Positions 6,304-13,894 of a stretch of 24,234 nucleotides of DNA are shown piece after piece. How positions within the stretch are numbered: position 1 is the stretch's first letter; each line of letters opens with the position of its first letter. The translations under genes were made by a program, and so were the position numbers. This DNA comes from JBAYST01 sp041676005. GTDB lineage: Bacteria > Bacillota_I > Bacilli_A > RFN20 > CAG-826. The stretch is from contig JBAYST010000011.1 in NCBI GenBank assembly GCA_041676005.1, positions 1 through 24,234 of the forward strand. The letters are read 5' to 3'. The notes beneath the pieces are model-generated. The model made no database searches, was not told the origin of the DNA, and saw nothing but the letters and a program-made list of their open reading frames with translations.

Positions 6304-7251
6304 TTATTCTCCTTTTTCTAATGTTTTATCTAAGTCGCTTATGATGTCATTTATCAATTCTGAAGAAAAATCACAAGAAGAAATACCAGCGGCATTAGCG
6401 TGTCCACCGCCTCCAAATTTCAAAGCAATCGTTTGAACAGGAATAGATTTACTTCTCAATTCAACACGCATCTTTTTATCTTCAAGTTCGACAAAAAACG
6501 CCCAAATCGGATATCCTTTAATTCCGCTTAATAAATTGACTAAGCCTGATGCTTCATTAGAACTGACACCGTATTTAATTCGGTCTTCTTTTGTAATGAT
6601 GAGGTAAATTAAACCGTTAGCGGTTTTTTGATAGTTAGAATAAATATATCCTTTAAGCGCAATAGAGTTTTCCTCGCTTTGATACATCAAATCATATAAA
6701 GTTTTTGGCTCTATTTCATATTTCATCAATTCACTGGCAGTTTTGAATGAGCGGCCATCTTTTTCCAAAAATTGAAATCGCCCAGTATCCATTACTAGAC
6801 CGACAAAAAGTGCTTCGGCTCCTCTTTTCGTCAATTTCATTTCTGACTCTAAAATAAACTCTAAGACCAATTGTGCCGAGGATGACGAAGTCGTATCTTT
6901 CACCTCAATGCCTTCCTTAAAATCTATAGGAGAAATGTGATGATCAATTTTTACAAAATCTTTTGCTAGTTTGATTCTTTTATCTTCGGAACGAGAAATA
7001 ATATTAAAATCGATAATAAATGCGAGCGAATCTTCAATCATTTGCTCAGTAACAAGATCCATCTTTCCAAGCCGATCAAAAAGAAATGGGAGTCCGCTTC
7101 CAGTAATATAAACCTTTTTCTTTGGCCAGGTTGCTAGAATAGCTTCTTTTAGTCCGACCTGCGAGCCATAGCAATCACCATCAGGATTTTCATGTCCGAA
7201 AATGACTATGCTTTCAGCTTCTTTGACTTTGCAGTAGATTTTTTCAAACAT
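6304..7251 (-). CDS. nrnA: DHH/DHHA1 phosphoesterase, NrnA-type nanoRNase and pAp phosphatase
   Basis: A 315-residue protein with the full DHH fold: GHENPDGDCYGSQ (19-31), an Asp in the IDFN motif, the KIDHHISP motif that names the family, and the C-terminal DHHA1 signature FGGGGHANAAG. NrnA (YtqI) degrades 2-5-nt RNA fragments to mononucleotides and dephosphorylates pAp in Bacillus. The length matches (about 313 residues in B. subtilis). The start at 7251 has AAGGAG 5-6 nt upstream. It lies 23 nt after rpoE, across a hairpin that contains the rpoE stop codon. cysQ follows immediately. Confidence 0.93.
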   Translation of the reverse strand: MFEKIYCKVKEAESIVIFGHENPDGDCYGSQVGLKEAILATWPKKKVYITGSGLPFLFDRLGKMDLVTEQMIEDSLAFIIDFNIISRSEDKRIKLAKDFVKIDHHISPIDFKEGIEVKDTTSSSSAQLVLEFILESEMKLTKRGAEALFVGLVMDTGRFQFLEKDGRSFKTASELMKYEIEPKTLYDLMYQSEENSIALKGYIYSNYQKTANGLIYLIITKEDRIKYGVSSNEASGLVNLLSGIKGYPIWAFFVELEDKKMRVELRSKSIPVQTIALKFGGGGHANAAGISSCDFSSELINDIISDLDKTLEKGE

Positions 7252-7265
7252 TTTTGCTCCTTAAT

Positions 7266-7291
7266 ATAAAAGCCTTAATAAAGGCTTTTAT
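7266..7291 (-). terminator. hairpin around the rpoE stop codon, possible weak terminator or processing site
   Basis: A perfect 9-bp stem (ATAAAAGCC at 7266-7274 with GGCTTTTAT at 7283-7291, plus-strand reading) encloses the rpoE stop codon in its 8-nt loop. Only four T follow on the minus strand, so any termination would be partial. It sits between rpoE and the nrnA ribosome site. Confidence 0.5.
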
Positions 7292-7697
7292 TAATACGTC
7301 TTCCTCCGTTATTTTCATCTTCAGAGTTGTCATCTTCGTCTTTTTCTTCTTCATCATCTTCTTCTTCTTCAGATTTTGGTTTTTTGACGATGATTTCTTC
7401 TTCGTCATCATCAGATTCGTCATCTCCATCATCTACATCATTATAAACATCATTTAAATCAATATGAACTTTGTCAAAAGGATGGCGACTGCGAAGATCC
7501 CATATATTATCGCCTAAATCGACAAATCTTCCGTCGAACATTAAATTCGTGTAAAATTTTGCCACTTTGCCATTTGCATCTGCTTCACTGAGGGATAGCG
7601 TTTCAATAATATGATTCCAAATTTCGCTAAATGGAACTTCATTTTTTCTGCTTTGAACATATTCATAAGCAATGTCTAACGTTGACTTTTTTACCAT
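7275..7697 (-). CDS. rpoE: DNA-directed RNA polymerase delta subunit
   Basis: A 140-residue protein from the ATG at 7697. The N-terminal HARE-HTH domain begins LDIAYEYVQSRKNEVPFSEI and ends near the motif FVDLGDNIWDLRSRHPFDKV. An acidic, disordered tail rich in Asp and Glu follows, typical of the delta subunit of low-GC Gram-positives. Delta modulates RNA polymerase recycling and promoter selectivity. A TTG codon at 7715 would extend the frame by six residues, but AAGGA at the right distance and the usual N terminus favour 7697. The tail ends unusually, in a basic RRINKSLY. The gene follows argS after 18 nt. Confidence 0.92.
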   Translation of the reverse strand: MVKKSTLDIAYEYVQSRKNEVPFSEIWNHIIETLSLSEADANGKVAKFYTNLMFDGRFVDLGDNIWDLRSRHPFDKVHIDLNDVYNDVDDGDDESDDDEEEIIVKKPKSEEEEDDEEEKDEDDNSEDENNGGRRINKSLY

Positions 7698-7715
7698 GTG
7701 GTTTTTTCCTTCCAA

Positions 7716-9338
7716 TCACATTTTATTTGGAGCTTCAACTCCGATTAGATTTAAAGCATTTTTCAAGACAATTTGCGTCGCTTTTGCTAGTGCAAGACGG
7801 TTGCTTGTCAAGGCAGTATCATCTTTATCAATGATGCGACAATTCGTATAGAAAGAATGTGTCGCCGCTGCTAATTTTTGAATGAAGTTGGTGATGATTG
7901 ATGGTTCTTTTTTATTTGCAGCATCTTCGATGACATGAGGATAATCAATCAACAATTTGAGCAAATCAATTTCACTTTCTTCTTTTAGTAATTTTCCACT
8001 TGCATCAAGTAAAAATTCATCGGCGGCTTGTTCGAATACACTCGCAAGTCGCGCATATGCGTACTGAGCATAATAGACAGGATTAGAACTAGATTGTTCG
8101 CGAGCTAGATTCAAATTGAAATCTAGATGTGAACTAGCGCTTCTAGCGACAAAGAAATATCTGACCGCATCGATTCCAACATCTTCACAAAGTTCTCTTA
8201 AAGTAATTGTTTTTCCTGTTCTTTTGGAAAGTTTAATTTCTTTTCCGTCTTGGAATATTCTCACCATTTGAATGATTTGAACATCGAGCGTATCTTTTTT
8301 ATAACCATGCATCATCAAAGCGGATTTCATTCGGTTGATGTAGCCATGATGATCAGCGCCTAAAACATCGATCAAATAATCAAATCCTCTTGATAATTTA
8401 TCGAGGTGATAAATAATGTCGGGGAGAAAATAAGTGTATTCTCCATCGCTTTTTACAATGACCCGATCTTTATCATCTAAAAAAGAAGAAGTTTTTAAAA
8501 CTAAAGCCTCACCATCGTGATAAATATATGGTTTTAAAAATTCAATTTCTTTTTCAATCGCTCCTTTAGAGCGCACTTCACTTTCAAGACTGTAAACATC
8601 GAATTTGACGCGGAACATCTCAAGATCTTCATTAATTTTTTTGAGTTCTTCTTTCATTCCGTACTCTTTAAAAAATGAAAGAGCGTTTACATCATTTAAA
8701 TATTTATCTCCGTGATTTTCTTTGAGTGTTTTTGCAATTTGAATGATATCTACTCCTTGATACATGTCTTCACTCATCGGCGCTTCTAATCCAAATAATT
8801 GCTTATAGCGCGCATCGATTGATAATCCGAGATTATCGATTTGATTTCCAGCATCATTTAAATAAAATTCGCGAGTAACACTGTGCCCAGCTTTAGTCAA
8901 AATTCTTGCCAAAGAATCTCCAATGGCTGCATTTCTAGCATGTCCAAGATGCAAATCTCCGGTCGGATTAGCAGAAACGAATTCAATATTTATTTTTAAA
9001 TTCTTATTTTCACCGTTCCCATAATTTTCTTTCTTATCGATAATTTCACCAAGTTTCGCGGCTAAAATATCGCTCTTGATGAAAAAATTGATAAAACCAG
9101 GGCCCGCGAGTTCTACTTTTTCTAGTCCTTCTTTATCGATACTTTCCACTAACAAAGAGGCAACTTCTCGTGGAGATTTTTTTAACAACGAAGAAAATTT
9201 CAAGGCTGCATTAGTCGCATAATCACCATGATTTTTATCCTTTGCGCTTTCAATGACAACTTGTTCTAATTCGATTTCAAGACCGAGTTGGGCGAAAGCT
9301 GTTTGGATTTTCTTTTTTAAATTGTTTTCAATACTCAT
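7716..9338 (-). CDS. argS: arginyl-tRNA synthetase
   Basis: A 540-residue class I synthetase charging tRNA-Arg. The N-terminal Add-1 domain contains NHGDYATNAALKF (36-48). The active site has FVSANPTGDLHLGHARNA, with HLGH (130-133) as the HIGH motif. IKLSKRTGKTITL carries the KMSK-like loop. The C-terminal anticodon-binding part includes a YAQYAYARLASV segment. The ATG at 9338 has AAAGGG upstream and its own promoter at 9363-9390. It ends with TGA, and the TTG that overlaps the next frame shows tight packing with rpoE. The argS-rpoE order fits Bacilli-type genomes. The assignment is firm. Confidence 0.97.
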   Translation of the reverse strand: MSIENNLKKKIQTAFAQLGLEIELEQVVIESAKDKNHGDYATNAALKFSSLLKKSPREVASLLVESIDKEGLEKVELAGPGFINFFIKSDILAAKLGEIIDKKENYGNGENKNLKINIEFVSANPTGDLHLGHARNAAIGDSLARILTKAGHSVTREFYLNDAGNQIDNLGLSIDARYKQLFGLEAPMSEDMYQGVDIIQIAKTLKENHGDKYLNDVNALSFFKEYGMKEELKKINEDLEMFRVKFDVYSLESEVRSKGAIEKEIEFLKPYIYHDGEALVLKTSSFLDDKDRVIVKSDGEYTYFLPDIIYHLDKLSRGFDYLIDVLGADHHGYINRMKSALMMHGYKKDTLDVQIIQMVRIFQDGKEIKLSKRTGKTITLRELCEDVGIDAVRYFFVARSASSHLDFNLNLAREQSSSNPVYYAQYAYARLASVFEQAADEFLLDASGKLLKEESEIDLLKLLIDYPHVIEDAANKKEPSIITNFIQKLAAATHSFYTNCRIIDKDDTALTSNRLALAKATQIVLKNALNLIGVEAPNKM

Positions 9339-9362
9339 AGGACCCTTTATTTATATTCACAC

Positions 9363-9390
9363 ATTATACTTGTATAAAAACATAAAGCAA
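9363..9390 (-). promoter_or_regulatory. promoter of argS-rpoE-nrnA-cysQ
   Basis: On the minus strand, TTGCTT (9390-9385), a 16-nt spacer and a perfect TATAAT (9368-9363) lie about 25 nt upstream of the argS ATG. The -35 matches only at TTG. No other promoter is visible before cysQ, so the four genes likely share it. Confidence 0.65.
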
Positions 9391-9398
9391 CAACGATT

Positions 9399-9875
9399 TT
9401 ATACTTTTTTTAGGAGAATAATTGCGTTTGCTTCAATTGCTAGATTTGCCCCGACTTCTCCAACACCTTCATTAGTACCGGCACTTAAGGAAATATTTTT
9501 AATATCACTAGAAAATAAATTTGCGATATTTTTTCTCATCACATCAATATAAGAGGCCAAACGAGGACTTTCTAAAACGATATGAACGTCTAAATTAACT
9601 AGGTCATATCCGTTTTTTTTCATAAGAGAAATAACTTTTCTCATGATGATCGCGCTATCCATCCCTTTACACGTTTCATCTTCAGGAGGAAAGTGTTTTC
9701 CTAAATCTCCTAATGCTAAGGCACCAAGAACAGCTTCGCTGATAGCGTGATAAACAACATCGCCGTCACTGTGCGCTAATTCACCCAAATGAAAAGGTAT
9801 GACAACACCAGCCAATATCAAGGGACGATTTTCTACTAATCGATGAATATCTTTTGAAAAACCTATTCTATACAT
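9399..9875 (-). CDS. ispF: 2-C-methyl-D-erythritol 2,4-cyclodiphosphate synthase
   Basis: A 159-residue MEP-pathway enzyme that cyclises CDP-methylerythritol 2-phosphate with release of CMP. The metal ligands are visible as D9 and H11 (SKDIHRL) and H43 (SDGDVVYHAISE). The GDLGKHFPPED and LSAGTNEGVGEVG motifs are also present. The ATG at 9875 gives the family N terminus MYRIG. A GTG at 9881 would overlap ychF by 4 nt and add two residues. No Shine-Dalgarno site is seen, so coupling to ychF is likely. Other MEP genes are not in the window. The isoprenoid product would also feed MiaA, which uses dimethylallyl diphosphate. Confidence 0.95.
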   Translation of the reverse strand: MYRIGFSKDIHRLVENRPLILAGVVIPFHLGELAHSDGDVVYHAISEAVLGALALGDLGKHFPPEDETCKGMDSAIIMRKVISLMKKNGYDLVNLDVHIVLESPRLASYIDVMRKNIANLFSSDIKNISLSAGTNEGVGEVGANLAIEANAIILLKKV

Positions 9876-9877
9876 AA

Positions 9878-10984
9878 TCACACATTGAATCTAAAGAACA
9901 TAATGTCGCCATCTTTAGGCAAATAATCCTTTCCTTCGCTTCGAAGTTTACCGGCTTCTTTAACCGCTATTTCGCTTCCTAATTCGTGAATTGCTTCATA
10001 TGGATAAACTTCAGCGCGAATAAATCCTTTTTGAAAGTCTGAATGAATGACGCCCGCGCATTCGGGAGCACTCATTCCGTTTTTAAAAGTCCAAGCTCGA
10101 CATTCATCTTCTCCGACCGTGAAAAACGTCGAAAGGTTTAATAATTTATAAGCGGATTTGATGACTAAGTCAAGACCAGATTCTTCTACACCTAGAGAAA
10201 TAAGATATTCTTTCTTTTCCTCTTCGTCCAATTCTGATAATTCGCTTTCGATTTGACAACTGACCGGAATGACTTGCAGACCTTCTTTTTTAGCTTCTTT
10301 TAAAAGAATTTGATAATGTACTGCTTCATCGAGATTTAATAGATCTTCTTCACTTACGTTAGCAACATATAAAATTGGCTTATCGGTTAAAAGAAAGTAA
10401 TTGTTTTTTATAAACATGCGTTGCTCAACGCTGAATTGCAAAGACCTAACGGGTTTACCGTTTAATAGTGCTTCTTTAATCACCGTTAAAATTGCGGTTT
10501 CAAAAATCGCTTCTTTGTCTTTTGCGACACGAGCTTTAGTTTCAACCTTGCCAAGGCGGTTTGAAACGGTTTCTAAATCAGCTAAGCAAAGTTCGAGATT
10601 AATAATTTCGATGTCTCTAATCGGATCGACCGAATTTTCAACATGAATGATATCTGAACTTTCAAAACATCTGACGATTTCGATAATGGCATCGCATTCG
10701 CGAATGTGCGCTAAGAACCGATTTCCTAATCCCTCGCCTTTTGAGGCACCCTTAACCAAACCAGCAATATCGTAAAATTCAACATTCCCTGGTACTTTTC
10801 GTTTCGGCTTAAACAAAGCGCTCAAAAAATCGAGACGTCGATCTGGGACATTGACAACACCAGTATTAGGAGAAATAGTCGCAAATGGATAATTAGCCGC
10901 TTCTACATGTGAATTGGTGATCGCGTTAAAAAGAGTCGATTTGCCAACATTCGGAAGTCCTACAATTCCTGCTTTTAATGCCAC
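9878..10984 (-). CDS. ychF: YchF family redox-regulated ATPase
   Basis: A 368-residue Obg-related P-loop protein, usual length about 366. Visible features are the G1 motif GLPNVGKST (9-17), the switch region PFATISPNTGVV, the G3-like YDIAGLVKGASKGEGLGNRF, and a C-terminal TGS-type domain with the FFTVGEDECRAWTF and HSDFQKGFIRAEV motifs. YchF prefers ATP to GTP and associates with ribosomes. The start is GTG at 10984 with GAGGT upstream. A palindrome overlaps its putative -10 (11002-11026). ispF follows directly. Confidence 0.96.
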   Translation of the reverse strand: MALKAGIVGLPNVGKSTLFNAITNSHVEAANYPFATISPNTGVVNVPDRRLDFLSALFKPKRKVPGNVEFYDIAGLVKGASKGEGLGNRFLAHIRECDAIIEIVRCFESSDIIHVENSVDPIRDIEIINLELCLADLETVSNRLGKVETKARVAKDKEAIFETAILTVIKEALLNGKPVRSLQFSVEQRMFIKNNYFLLTDKPILYVANVSEEDLLNLDEAVHYQILLKEAKKEGLQVIPVSCQIESELSELDEEEKKEYLISLGVEESGLDLVIKSAYKLLNLSTFFTVGEDECRAWTFKNGMSAPECAGVIHSDFQKGFIRAEVYPYEAIHELGSEIAVKEAGKLRSEGKDYLPKDGDIMFFRFNV

Positions 10985-11001
10985 ACTATATACCTCAAAT
11001 T

Positions 11002-11026
11002 ACATTTGATATTATAGGTCAAATGT
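11002..11026 (-). promoter_or_regulatory. ychF promoter region with an operator-like inverted repeat
   Basis: Perfect 8-bp arms, ACATTTGA (11002-11009) and TCAAATGT (11019-11026), flank a 9-nt centre. The centre contains TATAAT on the minus strand (11016-11011). The -35 at 17 nt is poor (TCGCTA), and a TTGACA at 11029-11024 overlaps one arm at the wrong spacing for this -10. The layout suggests a promoter under a dimeric repressor; no regulator is identified. Confidence 0.45.
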
Positions 11027-11059
11027 CAAATAGTAGCGATTATAATTTGTTTTATTTAT

Positions 11060-11095
11060 AAAAAAACATAATTCGTGCATCAATAAACTGTTTTT
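11060..11095 (-). terminator. possible weak terminator after the ABC pair
   Basis: A 7-bp A/T-rich stem (11062-11068 with 11089-11095) with a 20-nt loop is followed on the minus strand by a T7 run at 11066-11060. It lies 18 nt after the ABC stop codon, but its stability is low. Confidence 0.35.
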
Positions 11096-11113
11096 AACGT
11101 ATTAAAAAGTTCA

Positions 11114-13894
11114 CTATTCATTTTTCAAAAGATCTAAGACGTTCATTTTTCCAAATCTTTTCATGACGATGAAAGATGGCAAACCGCCTAAAATAAAACT
11201 CGTAGCTCCCATCACGATAATTGCCACAATTGTGTTCAATATATTTGAGTTTTGAAATCCGATATAAGGTAAGGCGAAGAAAAGAGAAAGGGTGGCACTT
11301 CCCCAACTAAATCCAATTAAAGAAAAACTATAAGTGTGCAATAACTTATTTGATTCTTTTGCGTTGGTCCCTAAACATCTTGCCAATCCGATTGCCTTTT
11401 TATTTTCTAGAACGAAAAGATAATCAAGCGTTGCTATAAGCATAAAAGAAATTAGAAATGAAACAATCGATAACGAAATAGTGATGATTCTAACGAATTT
11501 TGAAGCTTCTTTTGTGCTTTCGGCTAATTCATCATAAGGATAAACGTATTTATATTCTGGGAAATTTTCGTCGAGAAACCTTTTCGCTTTTTGTGCTTCT
11601 TCGCGATTTGAAAAATTAAAGACAAGTGAATTTATAACCAATTCAAAAGCACTCACATTCAACTTACATTGGAAAAATAAAAATGACCAATCTGCATCGT
11701 GGTAAATAACATCTTTCTTCGTTTCTGAACTGATTCCTGAAATCACCAATTCACAAGAAGAAAAAATTCGTTCCATTTTTTCTCCGTGTCTTCTTTCGCT
11801 CTGCGCACTTGTTAAATGCAAAATTTTCCCCACACAATTTTCATATCCAAAAATCGACATCGCCATTTTTTTAGAAATGACAATTTCATTGATGGTTTGA
11901 GCTGTTCTTCCATAAGACAAGCTAATTTTAGTGGGTGAAAAGATCACTCCTCCTTGCAAACTTTTGGAATAATGTCCACTGAGAACGCCATCAGGTAAAT
12001 CGATAAAATCTTGATTTCCCATTTCGACAAATGTGTAGGCATCGACAATTTTTTCGATTTGTCTTTCGGAAGAGGAAAAAAATATTTGCTTTGCAAAACC
12101 TTCTAAAAAAGCGTTTGGAAAAAGCAAATAACCACCAAAAGAGCCAAATGTTAATTGCTCATTTTTTAATTCTTCTTTCATTAAAGCGACGTGGGAAAGA
12201 TCGATTGTGGAGATATTGATGTCGAAAACAAGAAGTTTTGGTGCTTCTTTAGCGATTTCTTTTTCTTCCAATAAAGGATAATAATTACTGTTTGCGATTT
12301 CGAATATTTTCCGACTATTTTTATGGTCATATCTGAGTTTTCTCACCGCTTCTTCGATTCGATTGTTTATTTTTAAATATGCGATTTTCTTCATTGTCCA
12401 TGGAAGAGAATTTTCATCAAGAAGATAAGAGAAAGGTAATCTCATCTCTTCTTCGTAAATGTATTGATTCCAATAATGATTTGAGTGAAAGATTCTCGAT
12501 TCTTGTCCGACAACAAATCCTTTTAAAGTGAAAATATGTTCATCTTCATACTGCCAATCATCATTTTTTGTTTCGCAACAAATATTTACGCTATGTTTAT
12601 CTAAATATTCTCCTAAAATCTGAGCTGTTTCTTCAATTTTTAAAAATTGACAAATATATTCAATGTCGCCTTGTTTCAATTGCAAAATCATTTCATCGTC
12701 TTCTAACTCTTCTATCAGACGAGGAAAGATTGGTTTTGTGCAAAATTCTAACCATTCAAAATCATTGATATTTCTAATTGAAAAACTAGGAAGTAAGATT
12801 TTTTCACTATTCTGCGAAATAAAAAAACTATTTTTATCTTTAAAGAAATTCTCAAAATTTGCTTGATAACAAATCCCACTATCAAAAACTATTTCACTGT
12901 TTTCCAAAGCGATTTTTTCCACTTCCTCCAAGGTCGTTGCTTTAAAATTCAATTTGCTTGATAAATCATTTGTTTCGGCATACAAACTTCCTTCATTTAC
13001 CAAAGAACCATAAGAGTCTTTAATGAGTTTTTCAATTATCCCTTGAGCGAGAAAAGAAACACCGATTCCGAGTAACGCAAAAGACAAAAATATGTTATTC
13101 AAAAGTGTCCTAAATTTCGTTTTACGCATTATCGCAAAAGCGTAATTTAACGAAAAACTAAAAGGCATTTGGGTTCGTTTTTTAAACACTGCGGACTTGG
13201 CGAGTTTTATCTTCGAACTACTGTTTTGTTCTTCAGTTTTTTTATCACTTTTAACAATTCCATTTTCGAGTTTAATTATTCTTTCAGCGTATTGACTCAT
13301 CAAAGCGAGATCGTGTGAAATGACAATGACTAGAAAAGTTTTAGATAAACTCAAAAGAATATCCATGATCATCTTTGAATTGGTTTCATCTAATGAACCG
13401 GTCGGTTCGTCGCAAAGAATAATCGCTGGCGAATTAATGATTGCTCTAGCGATTGCGACCCTTTGTTTTTCTCCTCCTGAAAGAGAGTCAATAAATGATT
13501 TTTCACGACCAGAAAGACCGACCAAACTTAAGACATTTTCGATTTTTGTTTTTCGACTTTTTTCGTCTAATTCAAACACAGAAGAAAGAGCGAAATTTAG
13601 ATTGTTTTTAATCGTTGTTTTTTCAAATAATTTATAATCTTGAAAAACGAAACCAATGTTGCGAATTCGGTGCTCACTTTTTTCTTCCTCGCTCATGTTT
13701 TTAAGACTTAAATTATGGAATTTTATATCGCCTTTAAAATCAATTAAACCCGCGATGGAATTAAAAAGAGTTGTCTTCCCACATCCAGAAGGACCATGAA
13801 TAAAAGTGAGTCCTTTTTTTGCAAAATCGAGGTTAATATTTGATAAAACAGTGCGATTTTCGTATATTTTCGTCAAATTTTGAATTTTAAGCAT
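11114..13894 (-). CDS. ABC transporter ATPase-permease fusion (MacB/FtsX type) with a large extracytoplasmic domain
   Basis: A protein of about 926 residues. The N-terminal ABC domain has Walker A GPSGCGKTT, the Q-loop FQD, the signature LSGGEKQRVA, Walker B IILCDEPTGSLD and the H-loop ISHD (about residue 195). The first TM helix is near 267-287, followed by roughly 500 extracytoplasmic residues. Three C-terminal TM helices (from about 795) follow, with the FtsX-like motif KKAIGLARCLGTNAKE and the ending LDLLKNE. This is the type VII (MacB-like) plan, which moves or acts on substrates outside the membrane without a classical channel. The start may be ATG at 13894 or the adjacent GTG at 13897; AGAGG lies upstream. 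It overlaps the preceding ABC gene by 8 nt, so the two half-transporters probably form a heterodimer. The substrate is unknown. Confidence 0.93.
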   Translation of the reverse strand: MLKIQNLTKIYENRTVLSNINLDFAKKGLTFIHGPSGCGKTTLFNSIAGLIDFKGDIKFHNLSLKNMSEEEKSEHRIRNIGFVFQDYKLFEKTTIKNNLNFALSSVFELDEKSRKTKIENVLSLVGLSGREKSFIDSLSGGEKQRVAIARAIINSPAIILCDEPTGSLDETNSKMIMDILLSLSKTFLVIVISHDLALMSQYAERIIKLENGIVKSDKKTEEQNSSSKIKLAKSAVFKKRTQMPFSFSLNYAFAIMRKTKFRTLLNNIFLSFALLGIGVSFLAQGIIEKLIKDSYGSLVNEGSLYAETNDLSSKLNFKATTLEEVEKIALENSEIVFDSGICYQANFENFFKDKNSFFISQNSEKILLPSFSIRNINDFEWLEFCTKPIFPRLIEELEDDEMILQLKQGDIEYICQFLKIEETAQILGEYLDKHSVNICCETKNDDWQYEDEHIFTLKGFVVGQESRIFHSNHYWNQYIYEEEMRLPFSYLLDENSLPWTMKKIAYLKINNRIEEAVRKLRYDHKNSRKIFEIANSNYYPLLEEKEIAKEAPKLLVFDINISTIDLSHVALMKEELKNEQLTFGSFGGYLLFPNAFLEGFAKQIFFSSSERQIEKIVDAYTFVEMGNQDFIDLPDGVLSGHYSKSLQGGVIFSPTKISLSYGRTAQTINEIVISKKMAMSIFGYENCVGKILHLTSAQSERRHGEKMERIFSSCELVISGISSETKKDVIYHDADWSFLFFQCKLNVSAFELVINSLVFNFSNREEAQKAKRFLDENFPEYKYVYPYDELAESTKEASKFVRIITISLSIVSFLISFMLIATLDYLFVLENKKAIGLARCLGTNAKESNKLLHTYSFSLIGFSWGSATLSLFFALPYIGFQNSNILNTIVAIIVMGATSFILGGLPSFIVMKRFGKMNVLDLLKNE

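Noticed and set aside
7254..7457. Phe-rich plus-strand open frame of 67 codons
   Set aside because: It is the antisense image of the GAA/GAT-rich acidic tail of rpoE and has no ribosome site; the composition is an artefact.
9339..9398. T-box or other riboswitch upstream of argS
   Set aside because: The predicted leader is only about 18 nt and contains no T-box sequence or antiterminator fold.
13320..13637. 105-codon plus-strand frame inside the large ABC gene
   Set aside because: It is antisense to the conserved ATPase domain (signature to Walker region) and has no independent support.
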